From DASUSF01 sp036375275 (GTDB lineage: Bacteria; Pseudomonadota; Alphaproteobacteria; Geminicoccales; Geminicoccaceae), in assembly GCA_036375275.1 (NCBI GenBank), contig DASUSF010000254.1, forward strand, positions 1 to 9,415: a stretch of 9,415 nucleotides of DNA, given 5' to 3'. Shown here one piece after another: positions 1 to 5,717 of this stretch; positions within the stretch are counted from its first letter, which is position 1; every line of letters starts with the position of its first letter. Made by a program: the position numbers and the translations under genes. The notes under the pieces are model-generated. The model was not told where the DNA came from. It saw only the letters and a list, made by a program, of their open reading frames with translations, and searched no databases.

Positions 1-1097
1 CGGGGCGCGACGGACGCTTCGACGTCGCGCTGCGCGGCGGCCGGGTGAGCGCGGTGGAGCGGGACCTCTCGGGCGCGGACGCGGCCGAGGTGATCGAGGC
101 CGAGGGGCAGCTCGTCCTCCCCGGTCTGATCGACCTGCACACCCACATCTGGTGGGGCGGGACGAGCCTCTCGGTCCGGCCGCTGCCGGTGGCCCGGCGC
201 TCCGGGTCGACCACCCTGGTCGACGCCGGCTCCGCGGGACCCGGCAACTTCCACGGCTTCCGGGAGTTCGTGATCGAGCCGTCGCCGATCCGGATCCTCC
301 CCTACCTCAACATCTCGTTCGCCGGGATCTTCGCGTTCTCGGACACGGTCATGGTCGGCGAGTGCAACGACCTCCGGCTGCTCGACGCCCGGACGTGCCT
401 GAGGGTCGCCGAGGCCAACCGGGATCTCGTCGTCGGGATCAAGGTCCGGGTCGGCCGGAACACCAGCGAGGGCCTCGGCGCCGCGCCGCTCGACATCGCG
501 CTGGAGGTGGCGAAGGAGGCCGACCTGCCGCTGATGGCGCACATCGACTTCCCGCCGCCGACCTATCGGGAGATGCTGGACCGGCTCCGGCCCGGCGACA
601 TCCTGACCCACTGCTACCGCCCGTTCCCCAACGCGCCGGTGGTGCGTGGCGAGCCCAAGCAGGAGATCATCGAGGCGCGCGAGCGGGGCGTGATCTTCGA
701 CATCGGCCACGGCATGGGCGGCTTCGGGTTCGCCAGCGGGCGCGCCATGCTGGAGGCCGGGATCTACCCGGACGTGATCTCGAGCGACGTCCACTGCCTC
801 AGCGAGCACGGGCCCGCGTTCGACCTCCTGCACACCATGTCCAAGCTGCTCGCGCTGGGCATGCCGCTCGAGGAGGTGGTGGCCGCCGCGACCTCGCGCC
901 CGGCGGCGGCGCTCCGCCGGCCGGAGCTCGGGACGCTCGACGTGGGTGCCATCGGCGACGTGACGCTGCTCGACCTCCGAGCCGGCGATTTCGAGTTCGT
1001 CGACGTGATGGGCGAGCGGATCCCGGGCGAGCGCCGGTTCGAGGTCCGGGGGATGGTCGTCGGCGGCCGGATCTGGCGCGGCGAAGAGTCCGGGTGA
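1..1097 (+). CDS. Amidohydrolase/deacetylase family metallohydrolase (COG3964-like), 5' end off-window
   Basis: This is a zinc-type TIM-barrel amidohydrolase that probably hydrolyses an amide or ester bond of a small acylated compound. The reading frame is open from base 3, and the residues before the GTG at 45 (FDVALRGGRV) are the usual N-terminal beta strand of the family, so the true start lies upstream and 45 is internal. Counting from that GTG, the metal ligands are all visible: HTH at 32-34, Lys133 in GIKVRVGR (the carboxylated bridging lysine), His166 in LMAHID, His189 in ILTHC and Asp248 in SSDVH. The C-terminal LGTLDVGAIGDVTLLD segment is the small composite beta domain. The arrangement resembles COG3964 proteins, one characterised member of which (Atu3266) deacetylates acetyl-(R)-mandelate. 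The substrate here cannot be read from sequence. It ends 3 bp before the next gene, so the two are probably co-transcribed and co-translated. Confidence 0.9.
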   Translation, partial: GRDGRFDVALRGGRVSAVERDLSGADAAEVIEAEGQLVLPGLIDLHTHIWWGGTSLSVRPLPVARRSGSTTLVDAGSAGPGNFHGFREFVIEPSPIRILPYLNISFAGIFAFSDTVMVGECNDLRLLDARTCLRVAEANRDLVVGIKVRVGRNTSEGLGAAPLDIALEVAKEADLPLMAHIDFPPPTYREMLDRLRPGDILTHCYRPFPNAPVVRGEPKQEIIEARERGVIFDIGHGMGGFGFASGRAMLEAGIYPDVISSDVHCLSEHGPAFDLLHTMSKLLALGMPLEEVVAAATSRPAAALRRPELGTLDVGAIGDVTLLDLRAGDFEFVDVMGERIPGERRFEVRGMVVGGRIWRGEESG

Positions 1098-1100
1098 GCC

Positions 1101-2288
1101 ATGTACAGGGCGCTCTACGCCTACGCCTGGGACCTGCTCGACGAAGGGCTGGACGCCGCGCTGCCGGCGATCCGCGGGACCGCCGTGAACACCATCACCC
1201 TCGCCACCAGCTATCACGCGGGCAAGTTCCTCCGTCCGCACGGGCGGAGCGGCAAGGTGCACTTCCCGAAGGACGGGACCGTGTACTTCCGGCCCGAGAT
1301 GGGTCGCTACGGCCGGATCCGGCCGCTGGTCAACCCCCTGGTGGACGAGTTCGATGCGCTCGCCGAGCTCGCTCGCGTGGCGCCCGACCTGGACAGGGTC
1401 GCCTGGACGGTCTGCCTGCACAACACCGCGCTCGGCGAGGCGCACCCGGACGTCGTGACCCGGAACGCCTTCGGCGATCCGTACTGGTACAGCCTTTCGC
1501 CCGCCCACCCGGACGCGCGCGCCTACGTGGTGGCGCTGTGCGGCGATCTCGGAGCGCGCTACGAGATCTCGGGGCTCGTGCTGGAGACGCCGGGCTGGCT
1601 GCCGTACGACCATGGCTTCCACCACGAGTTCGCGATGGTCCCGCTCGACCGCTTCCACAAGACCCTGCTGGCGCTGGATTTCTCGGATGCGGCGGTCGCC
1701 GCCGCCAGAGGGGCGGGGATCGATGCCGCGGGACTTCGGCGGCGGGTCCGGGACCGGCTCGAGCGCTTCCTCGGCTCCGACGTCGCGCTGCCCGAGGCGC
1801 GGGCCGACGAGTGGCTGCTCGCGGACCTCCTGGGCGATCCCGAGCTCGCCGCCTTCCTCCGCTGGCGGTGCGAGGTGGTGGCGGGCCTAATCCGCGAGGT
1901 GCGGGCGGCGCTTCCGCCCCATGTCCGGCTCGCGGTGATCCCGACCGTGAACCGCCCGACCGCCGCCTGCTGGCTCGAGGGCAGCGACCTCGCGATGCTC
2001 GCCCAGGCCGCCGACGCCCTCGAGGTCCCGACCTACGAGGCCGACGCCGGGGGCGTGCTGCTCGACGCGCTCGACGTCCGGCGGCGGGCGGGCGAGGGGG
2101 CGGACCTTCGCTTCATCCTCCGGCCCTCCTTCCCGGACCTCGGCAACGGCACCGGGCTCGAGGCGGCGGTGCGGCACCTGAAGGCCGTCGGCCCATCCGG
2201 CCTCGCGTTCTACAACTACGGCCACCTGCGCCGCGCGAGCCTGGACCGGATCGCCGGCGCGCTCGCGCTCCTGGAGGATCCGTCGTGA
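1101..2288 (+). CDS. Uncharacterised TIM-barrel-like protein, possibly glycoside-hydrolase-like
   Basis: A 395-residue cytoplasmic protein (no signal peptide) that I do not recognise by name. Alternating strand-like and helical segments suggest a (beta/alpha)8 barrel: NTITLATSYH at 30-39, RVAWTVCLHN at 99-108, ISGLVLETPG at 156-165, VRLAVIPTVNR at 275-285, LEVPTYEAD at 308-316, LRFILRPSFPD at 336-346 and GLAFYNYG at 368-375. Strand ends carry polar or aromatic residues (His39, His107, Glu162, Asn284, Glu313), as expected for an active site at the barrel mouth. HGFHHE at 171-176 follows the Glu162 strand. Glu162 and Glu313 would be the first candidates for an acid/base pair, but this is inference. 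ATG 1101 lies 3 bp after the amidohydrolase stop with no strong Shine-Dalgarno, so translation is probably coupled. The pairing suggests both act on one natural compound. Hydrolase or epimerase chemistry are both possible. Confidence 0.75.
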   Translation: MYRALYAYAWDLLDEGLDAALPAIRGTAVNTITLATSYHAGKFLRPHGRSGKVHFPKDGTVYFRPEMGRYGRIRPLVNPLVDEFDALAELARVAPDLDRVAWTVCLHNTALGEAHPDVVTRNAFGDPYWYSLSPAHPDARAYVVALCGDLGARYEISGLVLETPGWLPYDHGFHHEFAMVPLDRFHKTLLALDFSDAAVAAARGAGIDAAGLRRRVRDRLERFLGSDVALPEARADEWLLADLLGDPELAAFLRWRCEVVAGLIREVRAALPPHVRLAVIPTVNRPTAACWLEGSDLAMLAQAADALEVPTYEADAGGVLLDALDVRRRAGEGADLRFILRPSFPDLGNGTGLEAAVRHLKAVGPSGLAFYNYGHLRRASLDRIAGALALLEDPS

Positions 2289-2319
2289 GCACCGCGCCTC
2301 GGGCAGGCCCTCACCATCA

Positions 2320-2353
2320 CCCTCACCCCGTCCCTCTCCCTGAGGGAGAGGGA
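2320..2353 (+). repeat. Dispersed intergenic palindromic repeat, copy 1
   Basis: The left arm 2320-2340 (CCCTCACCCC then GTCCCTCTCCC) is the exact reverse complement of 2536-2556. Its last ten bases, TCCCTCTCCC (2331-2340), also pair perfectly with GGGAGAGGGA (2344-2353) across a 3-nt TGA loop, giving a compact hairpin. The CCCTCACCC...CCCTCTCCC...GGGAGAGGG pattern is the kind of short palindromic repeat scattered between genes of many GC-rich proteobacteria. A looser CCCTCACCATCA extension lies just upstream at 2308-2319. Confidence 0.8.
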
Positions 2354-2520
2354 GCCGCGCCGCCACCCTTCCACCTGAGGGGGGAGCAGCCTCCACTGGC
2401 GGACGCAAGCCACGTGGCAGCCGCCCTCCACCCGCTCGGGGGAGAGGCTGTCGCGCCATTGCCCTCGACCACGCGCGGCGATCAGTGTCGGCCGGCGCAT
2501 GCCGACCCGGTGGCCGTCGC

Positions 2521-2556
2521 TCCCTCTCCTGGCGGGGGAGAGGGACGGGGTGAGGG
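2521..2556 (-). repeat. Dispersed intergenic palindromic repeat, copy 2 (inverted)
   Basis: This is the same unit in opposite orientation. TCCCTCTCC (2521-2529) pairs with GGAGAGGGA (2537-2545) across a 7-nt loop, and 2536-2556 is an exact 21-base reverse complement of 2320-2340. The two copies therefore form a roughly 237-bp structure with a 195-bp interior. The two local hairpins and the long-range stem are mutually exclusive, because they share the CCCTCTCC/GGAGAGGG segments. Confidence 0.8.
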
Positions 2557-2640
2557 GACCCCACTCTCCAACTTGCGTCATCAGGGAATCCCGCGGGTCA
2601 CCGTCGATCCAGAGGCCATCGAACGATCGGCGCCCCGGCC

Positions 2641-3426
2641 ATGAGGCGGTTCGAGGACAAGGTCGCTCTGATCACCGGCGGGGCGCGCGGGATCGGTCGT
2701 GCGATCGCCGGACGTCTGGCGGGGGAGGGCGCTCGAGTCGCGGTCCTGGACAAGGATCCCGAGGAGGGCGGGCCGGCGGCGCTGACGGTCCGGGCCGACG
2801 TGACCGACGAAGCGGCGGTCAACGACGCGGTCGATCGGGTAATTGCGCAGTTCGGAGGAATCGACGTCCTGGTCAACAACGCCGCCCGGACCGCCAAGGG
2901 CAACCTCGAGCAGACCGGCCCCGAGGACTGGGAGGTGGAGCTCCGCGGCACCCTGACCGGCGCGTTCCTCGTGACGCGGCGGGTCCTGCCGGGGATGGTC
3001 GCGCGCGGCGTCGGGGCGGTCGTGATGGTCGGGTCGGTCAATGGGCTGACGGCGGTCGGCAATCCGGCCTACAGCGCCGCCAAGGCCGGTCTCCTCAACT
3101 ACGTGAAGTCGATGGCGGTCGAGTACGGCCCGAAGGGCATCCGGACCAACATGGTGAGCCCGGGCACCGTCCGGACCGACAGTCCGAGCTGGACCCGGCG
3201 TCTCGAGGTCGACCCCGACGTGTTCACGAAGCTCGCCCGCTGGTATCCGCTCGGGCGGGTCGGGACGCCGGACGACATCGCCGCGGCCGTGGCCTTCCTT
3301 GCCGCCGACGAGGCTGGGTTCGTCAACGGCGCCAACCTCGTGGTCGACGGCGGGCTGACCGCCGGGCTGCCGCTGATGATCGAGGAACTGACGCTCGAGA
3401 CGAAAGAACACGGGCAGGTGAGCTGA
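2641..3426 (+). CDS. SDR family NAD-dependent oxidoreductase
   Basis: A classical short-chain dehydrogenase of 261 residues, the normal length, expected to oxidise or reduce an alcohol/ketone with NAD(H) in the cytoplasm. The cofactor loop TGGARGIG is at 12-19, and Asp37 after the second strand (VAVLDKD) favours NAD over NADP. The NNA motif is at 79-81. The catalytic Ser132 (MVGSVNG), Tyr144 and Lys148 (YSAAK) are present, followed by SPGTVRT at 173-179 and a C-terminal NGANLVVDGG strand. Two oddities: the segment between Asp37 and RADVTD is short, and the tetrad Asn (EFabG-type TNL motif) is Thr104 (GTLTG). ATG 2641 gives the canonical N-terminus but has no clear Shine-Dalgarno. It follows the amidohydrolase operon across the repeat gap and may belong to the same catabolic route. 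The substrate is unknown. Confidence 0.93.
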   Translation: MRRFEDKVALITGGARGIGRAIAGRLAGEGARVAVLDKDPEEGGPAALTVRADVTDEAAVNDAVDRVIAQFGGIDVLVNNAARTAKGNLEQTGPEDWEVELRGTLTGAFLVTRRVLPGMVARGVGAVVMVGSVNGLTAVGNPAYSAAKAGLLNYVKSMAVEYGPKGIRTNMVSPGTVRTDSPSWTRRLEVDPDVFTKLARWYPLGRVGTPDDIAAAVAFLAADEAGFVNGANLVVDGGLTAGLPLMIEELTLETKEHGQVS

Positions 3427-3609
3427 CTGGTCGTGAGCCGGGGCGGGCAGGAGAGCCGTCCGCGGCTCGCACCCCTGGTCCGAACGCTCGCTCAACCGCT
3501 TGGAATCGAGGATTTTAGCAGCCGCGCGGAAGGGCGCTTCGGCCGCCTTCACTGCAGGTTCCAGCGATCGCGCTTGTCCTGCGGTGCGCTCAGCGCAAGT
3601 ATTGCCGCA

Positions 3610-3627
3610 CCTGACGGGACAGTCAGG
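3610..3627. promoter_or_regulatory. Perfect 6-bp dyad upstream of the beta-helix gene
   Basis: CCTGAC-GGGACA-GTCAGG is a perfect inverted repeat with a 6-nt spacer, ending 10 nt before the Shine-Dalgarno of the next gene. It could be an operator half-site pair or an mRNA leader hairpin. A weak promoter-like CTTGTC (3573-3578) lies upstream, but no good -10 box follows it. The function is inferred only from position. Confidence 0.3.
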
Positions 3628-3637
3628 CAAGACTTTC

Positions 3638-3644
3638 GGAGGGG
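3638..3644 (+). promoter_or_regulatory. Strong Shine-Dalgarno that fixes the beta-helix gene start
   Basis: GGAGGGG lies 8 nt upstream of ATG 3653. It is the clearest ribosome binding site in the window. It decides in favour of ATG 3653, which also opens directly into a signal peptide, over the in-frame start about 150 bp further upstream at 3500. Confidence 0.85.
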
Positions 3645-3652
3645 ACATCATT

Positions 3653-4444
3653 ATGCGCACGACGTTCCGCTGGTTCTGCGGCACGATGCTGCTTGCAGGC
3701 CTTGCTTCGCCCGTGACGGTTCTGGCGAACCATCCGGTGCTGGTCGAGGGTGAGCAGGATTTCGACGGCGATGGCCTGCTCGGGGTCGACGAGGACGTCG
3801 ACGACGCCACCGATCAGGTGTTCGGCACGATCGGGGCCGCCCTCGACGCCGCGAACGCGGCCGCCAACCAGAACGGCCACGTGATCATCGTGACCTCGGG
3901 CCGCTTCCTCGAGACCGTGGTGATCACCGCGGCCAACGGCGATGTCACGCTTCAGGCCGCACCGGGAGTGGAAGCCGAGATCGAAGCGGTGCGGGCCGGC
4001 GACCCCGACAGCGCCACCCGCCAGGGCGCCCCCGGCATCGTGATCGACGCGCCGGCGGACCGCCGGGTCACGATCCGCAACATCGTGAGCCGCAACTGGA
4101 CCACGGGCGTCCTGATCAGAGGCGATTCGGTCGTGCTGATCGAGGATTGCCGGATCGAGCACAACCTGAACTTCAACATCCGGACGATCGATGACGCGCG
4201 CGTGGCGATCGTCGGCAGCAGCATCACCGCGGCCGGCTTCCGCAACGGCGCCGGTCTCGAGAACGTACCCGACCCGGGAATCGGGATCAGCTTCGAGGGA
4301 CGGAGCCGCGGCGTGGTCGCGGACAGCACCGTCAGCGGCAGCTTCGGGGCCGGAATCGCCAACCGGACCGGGCGGAACCGGCGGGTGCAGGTCGAGGACA
4401 GCGTCGTCCTGTTCGGCAACAGCCCGAACCTCAGCAGAAGATGA
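3653..4444 (+). CDS. Secreted right-handed beta-helix protein with N-terminal EF-hand loop
   Basis: A 263-residue exported protein. A Sec-type signal peptide spans 1-25: a basic start (MRTTFR), a hydrophobic core and VLA before Asn26. Immediately after it, residues 36-47 form a canonical EF-hand calcium loop, DFDGDGLLGVDE, with Asp36, Asp38, Asp40, Gly41, Leu43, Gly44 and Glu47 all in the expected places, followed by further acidic residues. From about residue 57 short strands repeat (VIIVTSG, VVITAANG, VTLQAAPG, GIVIDAPA, VTIRNIV, TGVLIRGDSVVLIEDC, VAIVGSSI, GISFEG, GVVADSTV, GAGIANRT, VQVEDSVV). This is the pattern of a pectate-lyase-like parallel beta-helix (PbH1 repeats). No catalytic site is recognisable, and the C-terminus ends abruptly after the last rung. 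It could be an envelope or extracellular polysaccharide-binding protein or a degenerate lyase. It stands alone, with its own leader and a hairpin after it. Confidence 0.88.
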   Translation: MRTTFRWFCGTMLLAGLASPVTVLANHPVLVEGEQDFDGDGLLGVDEDVDDATDQVFGTIGAALDAANAAANQNGHVIIVTSGRFLETVVITAANGDVTLQAAPGVEAEIEAVRAGDPDSATRQGAPGIVIDAPADRRVTIRNIVSRNWTTGVLIRGDSVVLIEDCRIEHNLNFNIRTIDDARVAIVGSSITAAGFRNGAGLENVPDPGIGISFEGRSRGVVADSTVSGSFGAGIANRTGRNRRVQVEDSVVLFGNSPNLSRR

Positions 4445-4449
4445 GCGCC

Positions 4450-4487
4450 GCGCGGGGCCGGGCGGTCGAGCCGGCCCGACCCCGCGC
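4450..4487. terminator. GC-rich hairpin between convergent genes, probable bidirectional terminator
   Basis: Arms 4450-4463 and 4474-4487 pair over 14 positions with a single C/A mismatch (GCGCGGGG then CGGGC against GCCCG then CCCCGCGC) around a 10-nt loop. The hairpin starts 6 bp after the beta-helix stop and lies 44 bp beyond the end of the convergent GNAT gene. No T-run follows on either strand, so termination would rely on the very stable stem, as is common in GC-rich genomes. Confidence 0.55.
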
Positions 4488-4530
4488 CCGACCGTCATCG
4501 CCGCGGAGCCCCGACCCTGCAACCGGATGA

Positions 4531-5019
4531 TCACGATCCCACGCTCCCGGCCAGCGCCCGAAGGGCGTCGCCCTGGAGCCGGTAGGGCAGCCAGGCTTCC
4601 CGGTGCGAGAACCCGAGGCGGTGGTAGAACCGGCGGGCGGGGTTCCAGTGCAGGACGCCGAGGTCGAGCCGCCGGCCGCCGCGGCGCACCACCTCCGCCG
4701 CGAGCCGGGCGAGCAGCATGCGCCCGATGCCGAGCCCGCGCGCATCCTCCTGGACGAACAGGTCCTCGACGAAGATCCCGAGGCGGCCCTCGAAGGTGGA
4801 GTAGTTCTCGAAGAAGAGGGCGAAACCGACGCTCTCGCCCCGATGCTCGGCCAGCAGGCACTCGAACTTCGGCACGCGGCCGAAACCGTCGCGACGGACG
4901 TCGTCCTCGCTGATCCGCACCTCGTCGAGCAGTCCTTCATACGACGCGAGTTCGCGCACCAGGCGGACGATCGCCGGCGCGTCGCCGATCCGGGCCGGGC
5001 GGACCGTGACGCCGCTCAT
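4531..5019 (-). CDS. GNAT N-acetyltransferase, diamine/thialysine (SSAT) type
   Basis: A 162-residue cytoplasmic GNAT enzyme that transfers acetyl from acetyl-CoA to an amine. The sequence follows the spermidine/spermine N1-acetyltransferase (SSAT1/2) pattern closely: VTVRPARIGDAPAIVRLVRE at 4-23, DGFG at 44-47, VEDLFVQ at 84-90 with the Glu85-Asp86 pair of the polyamine pocket, the acetyl-CoA loop RGLGIG at 94-99, HWNPA at 124-128 and FYHRLGF at 131-137 with Tyr132 as the likely general acid. A polyamine, thialysine or similar diamine is therefore the best substrate guess. ATG 5019 is chosen because it begins the family domain. An in-frame extension back to 5121 would add only low-complexity Ala/Pro residues that read through the upstream gene's repeat. 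The start overlaps the upstream stop (ATGA), and no Shine-Dalgarno precedes it, so translation is probably coupled. Confidence 0.9.
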   Translation of the reverse strand: MSGVTVRPARIGDAPAIVRLVRELASYEGLLDEVRISEDDVRRDGFGRVPKFECLLAEHRGESVGFALFFENYSTFEGRLGIFVEDLFVQEDARGLGIGRMLLARLAAEVVRRGGRRLDLGVLHWNPARRFYHRLGFSHREAWLPYRLQGDALRALAGSVGS

Positions 5020-5384
5020 TGCGGGGGCAGCCGGGGCGGGGGCAGCCGGGGCGGGGGCAGCCGGGGCGGCGGCAGCCCGGTCGGGGCAGGTCCGCTCCCG
5101 CCGCCCATCGTGTCGCGGCACATGCCGATCGCGCGTTCCCGGAACAGCTCGGCCTGGGCCGCCTCGATCAGGCCCTCGTCGACCATCCGCTGGATGTCCG
5201 CGCTGCGCTCGGCGATGCAGGGCGCGGCCGGGTCGGCGCGCGCCGCCTGCTGCCCCGGATCGCCCGGGATCAGGTCGTCCCGGTGCAGCCAGCCGAGCAG
5301 GGCGATGCAGCCGAGCAGGACCAGGAGCGCGATCCCGCGGGCCGCCGGTCGATCCAGGAAGGGGCGCTCCGCCGGGTCAGCCAC
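5016..5384 (-). CDS. Small membrane-anchored protein with C-terminal PPPRL repeats, unknown function
   Basis: A 122-residue protein that I do not recognise. One hydrophobic segment at about 18-32 (IALLVLLGCIALLGW) follows an Arg-containing N-terminus and probably anchors it in the inner membrane. LLGC at 23-26 resembles a lipobox, but hydrophobic residues continue after Cys26, so a plain transmembrane helix is more likely. The middle part (56-92) is amphipathic with two cysteines, Cys56 and Cys89 (CIAERSADIQRMVDEG and AIGMCRDTM), which could form a disulfide outside the membrane. The tail from 103 is LPPPR repeated, ending PPQ, and is encoded by the 15-bp tandem repeat. The start is GTG 5384, 16 bp after the DUF6494-like stop, with a GAGGGA overlapping that stop. 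The 3' end overlaps the GNAT start by 4 bp. Start choice and function are uncertain, but the operon position supports a real gene. Confidence 0.72.
   Translation of the reverse strand: MADPAERPFLDRPAARGIALLVLLGCIALLGWLHRDDLIPGDPGQQAARADPAAPCIAERSADIQRMVDEGLIEAAQAELFRERAIGMCRDTMGGGSGPAPTGLPPPRLPPPRLPPPRLPPQ
5021..5080. repeat. 15-bp tandem repeat (three perfect copies plus one degenerate), G-quadruplex-prone
   Basis: GCGGGGGCAGCCGGG is repeated exactly at 5021-5035, 5036-5050 and 5051-5065, then as GCGGCGGCAGCCCGG at 5066-5080. On the minus strand it encodes the PPPRL repeats ending the membrane protein, so gain or loss of a copy keeps the frame. The plus strand, which is the template for the minus-strand genes, has at least six runs of four or five G separated by 1-5 nt and matches a G-quadruplex motif. 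It ends 1 bp before the GNAT start codon. Confidence 0.9.
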
Positions 5385-5400
5385 CGTACGCCCGGATCCC

Positions 5401-5607
5401 TCAGCTGAGCTCGATCCGGCCGTCGATCTTCTCGGTCAGCTCGACCCCGCCGACCCTGATCGTCACCACCGCGTCCAGCTTCTCGTCGCCCTTGAGCCGG
5501 CCCTCGTCGATCGCCGTGCGCACCGCCTTCTCGATCTCGCGCTGCGAGGTCACCCCGACCTTCTTCAGGAACTTCCGAAGGCTCATGTTGAAGACGTCCT
5601 CGTTCAT
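5401..5607 (-). CDS. DUF6494-like small protein
   Basis: A 68-residue protein that I recognise, from memory and without a search, as the DUF6494 family. Its conserved-looking start MNEDVFNMSLRKFLKKVGVT (1-20) runs into an amphipathic helix QREIEKAVRTAIDEGRLKG at 22-40, and the second half, LDAVVTIRVGGVELTEKIDG, reads as a two-strand beta hairpin. There are no cysteines, signal peptide or membrane segment, so it is a cytoplasmic alpha-plus-beta miniprotein of unknown role. A Shine-Dalgarno-like GGGAGA on the minus strand (complement of 5613-5618) precedes ATG 5607 at a 5-nt spacing. It is separated from the DUF6352-like gene by 110 bp, and it heads the tight set with the membrane protein and GNAT genes. 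Confidence 0.85.
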   Translation of the reverse strand: MNEDVFNMSLRKFLKKVGVTSQREIEKAVRTAIDEGRLKGDEKLDAVVTIRVGGVELTEKIDGRIELS

Positions 5608-5717
5608 GCTGGTCTCCCGGTTCGTGCTGCGCCCTTCGAGCCTTTGAGCCCGGTGGCTCTGCCCGGCTCATCTTCGCCCTGCATGCACCGCCGCCCGGGC
5701 CCGCGCAAGCCGTCGGC

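Larger units (their letters stand above)
2289..2640. other. 352-bp intergenic region filled by a composite palindromic repeat
   Basis: No convincing gene lies here. The left two thirds (about 2309-2560) is a composite inverted-repeat element bounded by perfect 21-bp arms, described in the next two entries. Between the arms are two related CCACC-N-GGGGGAG motifs (2371-2386 and 2427-2444) and a perfect 10-bp palindrome GCCACGTGGC at 2409-2418. The last 80 bp before the SDR hold no recognisable promoter or Shine-Dalgarno. The structures could also end transcription of the upstream operon, but no T-run follows any of them. Confidence 0.7.

Noticed and set aside
152..2644. Long plus-strand open frame of about 830 codons overlapping the amidohydrolase and TIM-barrel genes
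   Set aside because: The translation is low-complexity Arg/Pro/Gly/Ala sequence, a typical out-of-frame shadow in GC-rich DNA, and it crosses two well-supported genes and the repeat region.
3453..3468. Hairpin GAGCCG-TCCG-CGGCTC after the SDR stop
   Set aside because: The 6-bp stem lacks a following T-run. It could terminate the SDR transcript but the support is too weak to list.
3500..3652. Extended N-terminus of the beta-helix protein from 3500
   Set aside because: It would place the signal peptide about 50 residues inside the protein and ignore the GGAGGGG site before ATG 3653.
2581..3810. Minus-strand open frame of about 409 codons opposite the SDR
   Set aside because: It lies antisense to a textbook SDR with all motifs and its translation has no recognisable domain.
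3623..4861. Minus-strand open frame of about 412 codons opposite the beta-helix gene
   Set aside because: It is antisense to the signal-peptide/beta-helix protein with a strong Shine-Dalgarno and runs out of frame through the GNAT gene.
5020..5121. Extended GNAT N-terminus starting at 5121
   Set aside because: The extra 34 residues are an Ala/Pro low-complexity readout of the tandem repeat in another frame. The ATG at 5019 starts the GNAT domain and overlaps the upstream stop.
5646..5659. Short hairpin GAGCC-CGGT-GGCTC between the DUF6352-like and DUF6494-like genes
   Set aside because: The 5-bp stem has no T-run and is of a size expected by chance in such GC-rich DNA, so I do not call it a terminator.
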